Shown: piece by piece, positions 5,450-11,396 of the stretch
Numbering within the stretch: the stretch's first letter is position 1
Layout: each line of letters starts with the position of its first letter
From: Mageeibacillus sp. UBA3708
GTDB lineage: Bacteria > Bacillota > Clostridia > Saccharofermentanales > Saccharofermentanaceae
Direction: 5' to 3'
DNA length: 12,699 bases
NCBI GenBank assembly: GCA_002371375.1
Contig: DFIB01000051.1
Location: forward strand, 1-12,699
Notes under the pieces: model-generated
What the model was told of the DNA's origin: nothing
What the model saw: only the letters and a program-made list of their open reading frames with translations
The model's database searches: none
Program-made: the position numbers and the translations under genes

Positions 5450-6628
5450 CTACTCTGCCATCGCGCCGGACTCACCCAGCACGTATCCGTCAACAGTCGT
5501 ATTGCTGAGCATCACACCCGAATCGTCGAAATAATACCAGACCTTGCTTATCTTCTTCCAGCCCGTCACCATCGCTCCGGATCCGGCGAAATAATACCAT
5601 TCGCCGTCGACAAGCCTCCACCCGGTCACCATTGCTCCCGAATCTTTGAGATAATAAGTATCCGAATCCACACATACAAACCCTGTCTGCATGACACATT
5701 CTTCATCGAGGTAATACCAGTATCCTCCGTCCTTGAGCCAGCCTGTTTTAGCATCTCCGTTGGAGGAGAAATAATACCAGTTATCTTCAATGAGCTTCCA
5801 GCCGGTTAACATTTCGCCGCCTTCCGCAAAGAAGTATTTCCGCCCGCCTATATCGTGAAGTCCGGTATACATGTAGCCGTCCTCGCCGAGGTAGTACCAC
5901 TTGCCGCAGATCTTGCGCCATGACGAGATTATCTGCACACCATTCTCATCGAAATATTTATAACCATTCTCATCCTTCTCCCACCTGCCGGGATCGTTGA
6001 CCGCGGAGGGATCGGGTCTCCTGTAGATGTACACGCCGTAACCGCGTCCCGAACCGCTGCCGGTATTGGCAAATGCCCATATCGCCTGAAGCTTAACTGT
6101 TTTGCCGGCGCCCGGATCGGAATAATGCGAAGGCCACGTAGTCTTGCCGCCGTGGCTGTTGACTCCGGATTTGATGCCGGCATATATGCTGACATGCTCG
6201 GCTGCCGTTGTCTGATAATTGACCGTCGAATTCCAGACCCAGACGAGGATGTCACCGGGCTTTGCCTTGTTTGCGATCCAGTCGCCTAGTTTAATAGCTG
6301 AATATGCATCTATTCCGTTATACTTGCGGTATGTATTATTATAGGCAACAAGAGTGTACCCGTTAGATACCATCTGCCCGCGCAGATTGGATGAACTTGA
6401 GGTGACCTTTATCTTGCCGGGATAATAACTGCAGTCATGCATTACGGTGCTTACATAACCCGCACATGTGGGAGCAGCCATCTTGCCTACGAGGCTTTTG
6501 CAGTACTTCTCGGTATCATTCCATGTCGGACGCTTGGGCGAATCCGTGTTTGCCGCAACACTTAACGGATTCATGAGATTAACTGCCATAGCTGCCGCCA
6601 GCAGTATGATAAACGGTCTTCTAATCAA
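5450..6628 (-). CDS. Secreted NlpC/P60-like protein with choline-binding-type wall repeats
   Basis: A 392-residue exported protein. It starts at TTG (6628), with AGGAGG 10 bases upstream; the next in-frame ATG (residue 14) would cut the signal peptide. The signal peptide runs to about residue 26 (SVAA|NT). Residues 30-205 resemble a divergent NlpC/P60 or CHAP cysteine peptidase: C55 in TCAGYVS as nucleophile, KPGDILVW (123-130), and H145 in AEHVSIYAG as base. Such enzymes cut peptidoglycan stems or bridges. Residues 215-390 hold about eight 20-residue aromatic repeats of the choline-binding type (for example GWKLIEDNWYYFSSNG, GWRLVDGEWYYFAGSG), which hold proteins to the wall. The first 8 bases overlap the end of the SGNH gene (TTGATTAG), so translation is coupled. 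It is the last gene of the seven-gene run. Cleavage activity is inferred. Confidence 0.87.
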   Translation of the reverse strand: MIRRPFIILLAAAMAVNLMNPLSVAANTDSPKRPTWNDTEKYCKSLVGKMAAPTCAGYVSTVMHDCSYYPGKIKVTSSSSNLRGQMVSNGYTLVAYNNTYRKYNGIDAYSAIKLGDWIANKAKPGDILVWVWNSTVNYQTTAAEHVSIYAGIKSGVNSHGGKTTWPSHYSDPGAGKTVKLQAIWAFANTGSGSGRGYGVYIYRRPDPSAVNDPGRWEKDENGYKYFDENGVQIISSWRKICGKWYYLGEDGYMYTGLHDIGGRKYFFAEGGEMLTGWKLIEDNWYYFSSNGDAKTGWLKDGGYWYYLDEECVMQTGFVCVDSDTYYLKDSGAMVTGWRLVDGEWYYFAGSGAMVTGWKKISKVWYYFDDSGVMLSNTTVDGYVLGESGAMAE

Positions 6629-7316
6629 AACAGATGTTCCTCCTGTTCACGTAATCTTTGATCGCAGCGGCGATCAGCTTGTGCCCTTCCCCGTTGGGAT
6701 GGATGCCGTCTTCGCAGAGATAATCAGAGTAATTCTTGCGTTCGAGGAATATCGAGGTGATGTCGATTATGGGAACATCATTAGCGATCGCCAGCTTGAA
6801 GATCTCGATATTATAACGCTCATGCCAGTTGGTGATGTACTGCTTGTCATAGCGCATCCACCTCATGATATTGTCACCTGATATACCCTTTGATATATGA
6901 GCAAAATACCTGGATGAATCGATCGGCGGCAGAGACAGCAACACCGGCGTTTTGCCCAGGGACTTGATCGCGTTGATGATGTTGGTGTAAGCCTCCACAA
7001 AATCAGATATCGTACTCATCGGAAGATGGCCTTCGTCAGGGCGCTCTGCCACTTCTTTCCAGTTGAAATCACAGTCATTGCCGCCGAATTCAAGGATGAC
7101 ATATTCCCCGGACGACTCCCTGATGATATCCAGATTCCGTTCGAAAATCGCTTCTCCCTTTGTGACGGTGACGCCGAACCTCGCCTTGTTCTCGATTACG
7201 ATCCCGAAATACTCTTCGCATATCTTCTGGAACGAAGAGTCAGCCACTCTATAGTGCTCATCTTCGTAGATGACACCCTTGAGAACAGAATCACCAAAAG
7301 CAGTCAGAGTCTCCAT
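6621..7316 (-). CDS. SGNH/GDSL hydrolase
   Basis: A 231-residue protein without signal peptide, hence probably cytosolic. All SGNH blocks are visible: GDS with nucleophile S10 (block I), a conserved glycine near G48, GGND with N80 (block III), and DGIHPN with D203 and H206 (block V). The family hydrolyses esters, acting as lipase, acetylxylan or sugar O-acetyl esterase. AAGGAT precedes the ATG by 5 bases and lies in the stop region of the DUF3267 gene 8 bp upstream. Its stop is inside the next gene's start. In this wall-related operon an O-acetyl-sugar or envelope ester substrate is possible, but the absence of a signal sequence argues for an internal substrate; the substrate is unknown. Confidence 0.88.
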   Translation of the reverse strand: METLTAFGDSVLKGVIYEDEHYRVADSSFQKICEEYFGIVIENKARFGVTVTKGEAIFERNLDIIRESSGEYVILEFGGNDCDFNWKEVAERPDEGHLPMSTISDFVEAYTNIINAIKSLGKTPVLLSLPPIDSSRYFAHISKGISGDNIMRWMRYDKQYITNWHERYNIEIFKLAIANDVPIIDITSIFLERKNYSDYLCEDGIHPNGEGHKLIAAAIKDYVNRRNICFD

Positions 7317-7324
7317 ACCTATCC

Positions 7325-7990
7325 TTATGCCGCAGCCCTCTTCTCAAACAAGACAAGTCCGCACTCTGTCGGATGATCAAGAATGACGCTACCCTTGCCT
7401 GACATCTTGTGGAACAGGAGCATCGCAGATATCAATATATCTCCTGAGCCTCCGATGATCTGAATGATACCGATGGCCAGGACCAGAGGATTTGCAATAA
7501 AAACGGACACGACACTTATGCCGATGCCGAGGATCGTCATTGGCATGAGGGAACCGAAGATGTAAAGAGGCTTTGACAGAGGTGAAGAACATGTGCAGTA
7601 AGGCGTGAGATTCTCCTTGATAAAACCGAATTCTATATCCTTGAACCCGTGCTCTGCACCGAAATGCCAGCAGAATCCGTGTATGCCTTCATGAACGGCT
7701 GCCAGCACGATATAAGACACCACGAAGACCGCCAGACCGATGAAGTACTCGGTTGAGAAATTCCCGAATAGTCTGTTGATCCCCCAGTTGCCGTTGCGCA
7801 GATAATAGGCGGTAATGACCGCCGCAACAAAGGGCAGTGTCAGCAGTATCCCGACAAAATTCGCCTTTGCTATAGATATCGTCAGATCCTTTCTGACGAA
7901 CCCCTTAGATGTCAAGTCATCCGACTTGACCTTAAAATTCTCACTGCGCCTTAATTCGGCCTCTGTAAGCGCCCTCTCCTTCCCTGCCAT
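7325..7990 (-). CDS. DUF3267-family membrane zincin
   Basis: A 221-residue membrane protein of the DUF3267 (putative zinc peptidase) family. Four hydrophobic helices are seen at about 45-63, 83-100, 142-167 and 168-192. The metal motif HEGIH (H100, E101, H104) lies at the end of the second helix, as in intramembrane or membrane-embedded zincins, and D184 in GSGDILIS is a candidate third ligand. FGFIKENLTPYCTCSSPLSKP between them is the typical family stretch. The ribosome site GGAGGGG overlaps the TGA of the preceding zinc-ribbon gene (5-bp gap). Members are thought to be proteases but substrates are not known. The neighbouring zinc-ribbon membrane protein is a natural candidate partner, by position only. 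Confidence 0.86.
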   Translation of the reverse strand: MAGKERALTEAELRRSENFKVKSDDLTSKGFVRKDLTISIAKANFVGILLTLPFVAAVITAYYLRNGNWGINRLFGNFSTEYFIGLAVFVVSYIVLAAVHEGIHGFCWHFGAEHGFKDIEFGFIKENLTPYCTCSSPLSKPLYIFGSLMPMTILGIGISVVSVFIANPLVLAIGIIQIIGGSGDILISAMLLFHKMSGKGSVILDHPTECGLVLFEKRAAA

Positions 7991-7995
7991 TTACA

Positions 7996-8874
7996 TCACC
8001 CCTCCGATTGAGCTGTCTTGTTCAAATGAAGCTCCGTCACCTGTCCTCCGAAAGCAAGCACGTTCTCACGGTAGCACACATCCTTGTCTTCATAAGAGTC
8101 AGAATTCCATGCAGCCTTGCTCCTCGTGACGGTACGCGGATCGTAATTCCCGGCAACCTTTCCGTCCGGGCCTCTCCTGAGTCCCTGGAAGTACGTTCCG
8201 TCGTAAGTGATCTTCTCACCGTTCTTGGACTTGTAATGCAACTTGAATATGATGACGACTCTGTTATGACCGTCAGTTGCTTTGTTGATAAGATATGCGC
8301 TGTCGAATTCAACGGACTCGAGCGAGTAATCCACCCACTTATTCTTGACCAGCTCGCGCACGCCATGCCTGGATTTGATCTTCGCTTTCTGAGCGGAATC
8401 GATCATGTTATCCAGCATCTCGTCAGTGACATCGGATGCGTCGATGTCGTACGGATCTCTTGAGGTGGCCCTCGCCGATTCGATCATCTCTTTGAACGAA
8501 GGCATTATGCCGGAGGATACCATGAGCTTGTAGCTGCCATAGAAGATCCCCGCCATGATGAGGAGAGCGATCAGGCAGCCGAACTGCGAACTGACCTTCT
8601 TGCTGAACTGTTCCTTCTTAACGCGCTTATACTCACGCTTCTCGGCAGCGATCCGTGCCTCTTCCTCCTGACGGTGCCTGATCTCGAGCAGTTCCTTCTC
8701 ATGCTCGAACTCACGCTGTGCGCGCTCGTCCTCCGTCTGGAGCTTCTCGTACTCTACGTCAGAGTCATCGTAATCGATCGCGAAAGCGCCGCCGCATGAT
8801 TTGCAGCAGAGATTGTCGCCCACCCTTTCGAGCGCGCCGCCGCAATTGGGACAAGTAAGATTGACTAATTTCAT
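7996..8874 (-). CDS. Zinc-ribbon, coiled-coil, single-helix membrane protein
   Basis: A 292-residue protein in four parts. Residues 8-27 form a zinc ribbon (C8-x2-C11 and C24-x2-C27, with CPNCGG and CKSCGG). Residues 40-95 are highly charged and predicted to be coiled coil. Residues 98-118 are one membrane helix (FGCLIALLIMAGIFYGSY). Residues 130-285 form an outer domain with many Lys, Asp and Tyr, no recognised family. The ribbon should be in the cytosol and the C-terminal domain outside. The ATG overlaps the ACT gene's stop (TAATG), and GGAGGG lies 11 bases upstream within that gene. Such ribbon-anchor proteins may link DNA, RNA or a cytosolic partner to the envelope; the real role is unknown. 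Confidence 0.82.
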   Translation of the reverse strand: MKLVNLTCPNCGGALERVGDNLCCKSCGGAFAIDYDDSDVEYEKLQTEDERAQREFEHEKELLEIRHRQEEEARIAAEKREYKRVKKEQFSKKVSSQFGCLIALLIMAGIFYGSYKLMVSSGIMPSFKEMIESARATSRDPYDIDASDVTDEMLDNMIDSAQKAKIKSRHGVRELVKNKWVDYSLESVEFDSAYLINKATDGHNRVVIIFKLHYKSKNGEKITYDGTYFQGLRRGPDGKVAGNYDPRTVTRSKAAWNSDSYEDKDVCYRENVLAFGGQVTELHLNKTAQSEG

Positions 8875-9248
8875 TAATGTGCACCCTCCACTTTATATCC
8901 GGCTTCAGATAATACTCTGACAGCTTTATCATAATTCTCCTCTTTGACAAGGATGTAATCGGTGTTGTAAGTTGATACCGCGAATATTCCGATGCCGTTG
9001 TCAGCCAGAATACCTGATATGCGTGACAGTATCCCGATAAGAGAGAAATCAAGCACGCCGCAGATCCTGAAGGACCTCCATCCGTCCTCCCTCTCCGTAG
9101 TATTGACCGGAGTGTCTTCCGTTCTGCATACAAGCGAGATCTCCTCATCGGTCCTGCCTATAAAATAGAATTCCCTGCTCAAGTCGATATCTGCAATATC
9201 GGCAACCTTACAGACCGTAAGATCATACGGCAGCTGCAAAAGCTCCAT
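8874..9248 (-). CDS. ACT-domain protein (COG3603-like)
   Basis: A 124-residue protein. The start at 9248 is taken because GGAGG sits just upstream; a longer frame would add 11 residues without support. The sequence matches small two-ACT proteins (COG3603 type): an N-terminal half (MELLQLPYDLTVCKV...FYFIGRTDEEISLVC) and a C-terminal ACT unit (GVLDFSLIGILSRISGILADNGIGIFAVSTYNTDYILV... , about 70-110), where the 'GI..ISG.LA..GI.IFAVSTYNTDYILV' pattern is very characteristic. ACT domains bind amino acids. Most members are stand-alone with unknown partners. It overlaps the next gene by one base and follows the GNAT gene by 22 bases. Confidence 0.86.
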   Translation of the reverse strand: MELLQLPYDLTVCKVADIADIDLSREFYFIGRTDEEISLVCRTEDTPVNTTEREDGWRSFRICGVLDFSLIGILSRISGILADNGIGIFAVSTYNTDYILVKEENYDKAVRVLSEAGYKVEGAH

Positions 9249-9270
9249 AACACACCCCTCCAAACCCGGA

Positions 9271-9777
9271 CTATTTCTCATTATACTTGCGTTTATTGAA
9301 CTTTTCTACCCGCAAATCCGCCACCATGATGTATTCTTCGCTGTTCTCGCCAACTGTTCGAAAGCTGGCATTCTCATACATCCTCACGGCGTAATTATCC
9401 TTCTGTACGGCAAGAGATGCCCTCTCAAAGCCTTCCCGGGCCAACAGTCTCAGCAATTCTCTCAGCATCTCCGTTCCGGTCCCCTGCCCGCGGTATTCCT
9501 TGTAAAGAGATATTGCCAGCGAAGGCGTGTCATCATCTACATGCCCGTAATCATTCATTATCCGCGACCACGCCGCGCCGACAATGCGTTTGCCGTCATC
9601 TGCCACGACGCAGAAATCCCCTCTTCCCGTGCCGAAATCCCGGTAATACACGGCAAGCTCCGGCCGCTCCACAATCTCCCGCGGCGGCGGTGTGACGCCC
9701 CCGGGAATGAAGATCGCCTCATAAAGGAAATCTCTCAGGAGATAAACCTCATCATCTCTAATCCTCCGGATCATCAT
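9271..9777 (-). CDS. GNAT N-acetyltransferase
   Basis: A 168-residue protein if started at ATG 9777 (MMIRRIRDDEVYLL), which is where this family normally begins. The frame remains open upstream, and a GTG near 9826 overlapping the nitroreductase stop has a purine-rich AGGGAAGGG about 9 bases before it, so a 17-residue longer form is possible; the ATG itself has no clear ribosome site. Motif A for acetyl-CoA is YRGQGTGTEMLRELL (about 95-109). IMNDYGHVDDDTPSLAISLY and AVRMYENASFRTV are strong family signatures, and a C-terminal EEYIMV strand is present. The acceptor is unknown. It follows the nitroreductase by 43 bp and precedes the ACT gene by 22 bp. Confidence 0.87.
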   Translation of the reverse strand: MMIRRIRDDEVYLLRDFLYEAIFIPGGVTPPPREIVERPELAVYYRDFGTGRGDFCVVADDGKRIVGAAWSRIMNDYGHVDDDTPSLAISLYKEYRGQGTGTEMLRELLRLLAREGFERASLAVQKDNYAVRMYENASFRTVGENSEEYIMVADLRVEKFNKRKYNEK

Positions 9778-9820
9778 TTGTTCAGCACACGGATTGCCTT
9801 CGTACTTGCTGCCGTCCGCG

Positions 9821-10348
9821 TTATTCACACCAGAATACCCTTCCCTCATTTCTTGCAGGAGCAGCAGGATTCTCACCGTCGATATACCCCAGTGCGCAGT
9901 GACCGATGCCCTCCCATTCACCTTCTATGCCGAGATCCTTGAGCATCTTCTTATATCCGTCCTGCTCGAACTCCTCTTTGGCGCGGTGGATCCAGATACT
10001 CCCGAGCCCCAGCGAAGCTGCGGCATTCATCAGATTACCCATCATCAGGCTGCCGTCATAGATGTAAGTAGGCACAGTCTTGTTTGCAAGAACAATAAGG
10101 ATCACCGGTGCACCGTAGAAAGGATCAAACCCTTCAGGCCACCCGCCGATCTCCCTGTTGTCATTCGCGATCTTATCACGGAGTTCTTTGTTGGTGACAG
10201 CAACTACAATGGCGGACTGTCTGTTCATCCCGCTCGCCGCATAAAGCCCTGCGTCGATCACCTGCTCGATCTCTTCCTCCAGCGGCATATCCGGCTTGAA
10301 CTTGCGGATACTTCTTCTTGCTTCTAACGTCTGAATCACTTCATTCAT
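9821..10348 (-). CDS. Nitroreductase-family flavoprotein
   Basis: A 175-residue FMN-dependent oxidoreductase. AAAGGAG lies 8 bases before the ATG. The FMN phosphate-binding start RRSIRKF (11-17) and the SGMNRQ loop (39-44) are present, as is the GLGSIWIHRA strand (114-123) and a C-terminal GHCALGY (148-154). Length fits the short nitroreductase group. Members reduce nitroaromatics or quinones with NAD(P)H, and some have other roles; the natural substrate is not known. It is the first gene of the seven-gene minus-strand run. No convincing promoter was found immediately upstream; a poor TTGCGC-N17-TATGCA lies at 10379-10407. Confidence 0.9.
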   Translation of the reverse strand: MNEVIQTLEARRSIRKFKPDMPLEEEIEQVIDAGLYAASGMNRQSAIVVAVTNKELRDKIANDNREIGGWPEGFDPFYGAPVILIVLANKTVPTYIYDGSLMMGNLMNAAASLGLGSIWIHRAKEEFEQDGYKKMLKDLGIEGEWEGIGHCALGYIDGENPAAPARNEGRVFWCE

Positions 10349-10461
10349 GATCGGTCTCCTTTGAGCATCATATTTATCTGCATAGATATTAACATAATTA
10401 TGCGCAAAAAAGAGACGGCAGGTGACTATAGCTGTCAGATCAGTTCCGTAACCTCAACACC

Positions 10462-10589
10462 GTTTCCGCGGAAAACCGGCAATCCTTCCGCAGAAATTGC
10501 GGAAAAAAATCTTGAATCCTGCGGATTCCGCAAGAATCAGAAATACTTCCGCAAATTTTGCGGAAGAAATCTATAATTCTCGCGGAAAC
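10462..10589. repeat. Clustered TTCCGC/GCGGAA inverted repeats
   Basis: Four TTCCGC and four GCGGAA hexamers (plus one GCGGAT) fall in 128 bp. They build nested symmetry: the perfect palindrome TTTCCGCGGAAA (10463-10474); a 7-bp hairpin TTCCGCA/TGCGGAA (10486-10504); TGCGGATTCCGCA (10520-10532); a 9-bp hairpin CTTCCGCAA/TTGCGGAAG (10546-10566); and an outer pair GTTTCCGCG (10462-10470) with CGCGGAAAC (10581-10589) enclosing it all. It may be a structured RNA, a multi-site operator or a small dispersed repeat element. Confidence 0.75.
10503..10534 (-). terminator. Likely terminator for the methyltransferase gene
   Basis: On the minus strand GAATCC, a GCA loop and GGATTC (extended by CTT/AAG across a 3-base bulge, 10534-10511) is followed by A and seven T (10509-10503). 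It lies about 150 bases after the methyltransferase stop, inside the inverted-repeat cluster. Alternative folds with the GCGGAA repeats compete with it. Confidence 0.45.
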
Positions 10590-10630
10590 AGGTTCCTCAT
10601 GTCTGTCGATCAAAGATACCGGTCGACCCG

Positions 10631-10657
10631 GCCACTCAAGTCACTCCTGCCACTCCC
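10631..10657. repeat. Three-copy 9-bp tandem repeat
   Basis: GCCACTCAA, GTCACTCCT and GCCACTCCC run head to tail, sharing G(C/T)CACTC. It lies between the methyltransferase stop and the GCGGAA cluster. Copy number is small, so it may be chance or a small variable tract. Confidence 0.4.
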
Positions 10658-10686
10658 GGTCAAGCACGTGACAGCTCAATGCCCTG

Positions 10687-11280
10687 TTATTTCTCATTCG
10701 TAAACACCGCGACCTTACACGGCATCCTTCCTTCACTGACATGGTATTGCACGTCTGTGATGCCCAGTTCCTTGAAGAATTCCTCGTACGTGTCGGCGTC
10801 GAAGTGCCTCTTGAAGTCGGCACCTGCCTTGTTGAACACTGATGCCGCGGCACTCTTGCCGAAGTGGATGTATGTCGGGATGATTATCATTCCGCCCGGC
10901 TTCACCACTCTCTTAAGTTCTGCGACTGCAGTTGCCGGATCATCAAGAAGATGGATCACGTTGGCAGCTACGACCTTATCGAATTTATTGTCTTCAAACT
11001 CCAGGGCTGTAATATCACCCTTGCTTACAAACACATTATGCATGTCACGGCACTTCTTTCGCGTCCGCTTAAGCATCCCGTCAGCAAAGTCCGTTGCGGT
11101 AAGGCGTCTTACCCTCGGTGCGATCTTGACGCTGAACATTCCCGTCCCGCACGCACACTCCAGAACTGAATCGCCGCTTTCCATGAGCGACGCCACATAA
11201 TCGGTTACATCAGCGTTGACCTTGCCGTTGTAAATATTCTCTATCAGATCGTAAACTCCGGCTATCCTGTTCCAGAACAT
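10687..11280 (-). CDS. Class I SAM-dependent methyltransferase (UbiE-like)
   Basis: A 197-residue protein with the class I methyltransferase fold: motif I VLECACGTGMFS (39-50), in which the usual first Gly is Ala; an acidic end of strand 2 (LTATDFADGMLKRT, about 60-73); GDITALEFEDNKFDKVVAANVIHLLDDP (about 88-115) as motifs II-III; and KPGGMIIIPTY (about 126-136). The family moves a methyl group from S-adenosylmethionine to small molecules; the N-terminal 'FWNRIAGVYDLIENIYNGK' start is typical of UbiE/COQ5-related bacterial enzymes. GAGGTG lies 5 bases before the ATG. It has its own promoter and an ArsR/SmtB-like operator, so it is likely induced by a metal, metalloid or other stress. I do not see the three conserved cysteines of arsenite methyltransferase, so ArsM is not supported. 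Confidence 0.9.
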   Translation of the reverse strand: MFWNRIAGVYDLIENIYNGKVNADVTDYVASLMESGDSVLECACGTGMFSVKIAPRVRRLTATDFADGMLKRTRKKCRDMHNVFVSKGDITALEFEDNKFDKVVAANVIHLLDDPATAVAELKRVVKPGGMIIIPTYIHFGKSAAASVFNKAGADFKRHFDADTYEEFFKELGITDVQYHVSEGRMPCKVAVFTNEK

Positions 11281-11297
11281 AACATCACCTCATTACT

Positions 11298-11331
11298 TGA
11301 ATGATTATTCATATGAATATCTATTCATATG
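11298..11331. promoter_or_regulatory. ArsR/SmtB-type operator with an overlapping second site
   Basis: CATATGAATA (11310-11319), the two-base spacer TC, and TATTCATATG (11322-11331) make a perfect 10-2-10 inverted repeat. This matches the 12-2-12 operators of ArsR/SmtB repressors, whose core is TGAA...TTCA. A second, weaker copy, TGAAT-N4-ATTCA (11298-11311), overlaps it so that TATTCATATG occurs twice, 16 bp apart. The stronger site covers the -10 region of the methyltransferase promoter, the right place for repression. No regulator gene is in the window. Confidence 0.65.
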
Positions 11332-11356
11332 TTATCACAAAGCAACACATTGTCAA
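11329..11356 (-). promoter_or_regulatory. Promoter of the methyltransferase gene
   Basis: On the minus strand a perfect TTGACA (11356-11351) is followed by 16 bases and TAACAT (11334-11329, 4 of 6 to consensus). Its -10 box overlaps the operator at 11310-11331. The leader to the ATG at 11280 would be about 40 bases. Confidence 0.55.
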
Positions 11357-11396
11357 CATTTTCATCATTGAATCTTAATGACACCGGAATTCTTAA

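Larger units (their letters stand above)
10349..10686. other. 338-bp gap rich in inverted repeats
   Basis: Between the methyltransferase and the nitroreductase I see no gene that I can support. Short frames on the plus strand (10361-10576, 10497-10703) have no ribosome site and consist largely of translated inverted repeats. The gap holds the GCGGAA cluster (10462-10589), a likely terminator, a 9-bp tandem repeat (10631-10657) and presumably the promoter of the seven-gene run, of which only a weak candidate can be seen. Confidence 0.5.

Noticed and set aside
5450..6000. DNA tandem repeat in the wall-binding gene
   Set aside because: The repetition is at the protein level (aromatic 20-residue repeats); the nucleotides have diverged, so it is part of the gene.
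9778..9921. N-terminal extension of the GNAT protein
   Set aside because: It starts with GTG deep inside the nitroreductase gene and is not family-like; a shorter GTG near 9826 remains possible.
10361..10576. 71-residue plus-strand frame through the GCGGAA cluster
   Set aside because: Starts with TTG without a ribosome site and its repeated 'FRK..G' look only reflects the inverted repeats.
10462..10589. CRISPR array
   Set aside because: The repeats are short hexamers in both orientations with uneven spacing, without direct repeats and spacers.
10687..11280. Arsenite methyltransferase (ArsM)
   Set aside because: The ArsR-like operator suggested it, but the protein is too short and lacks the conserved cysteines.
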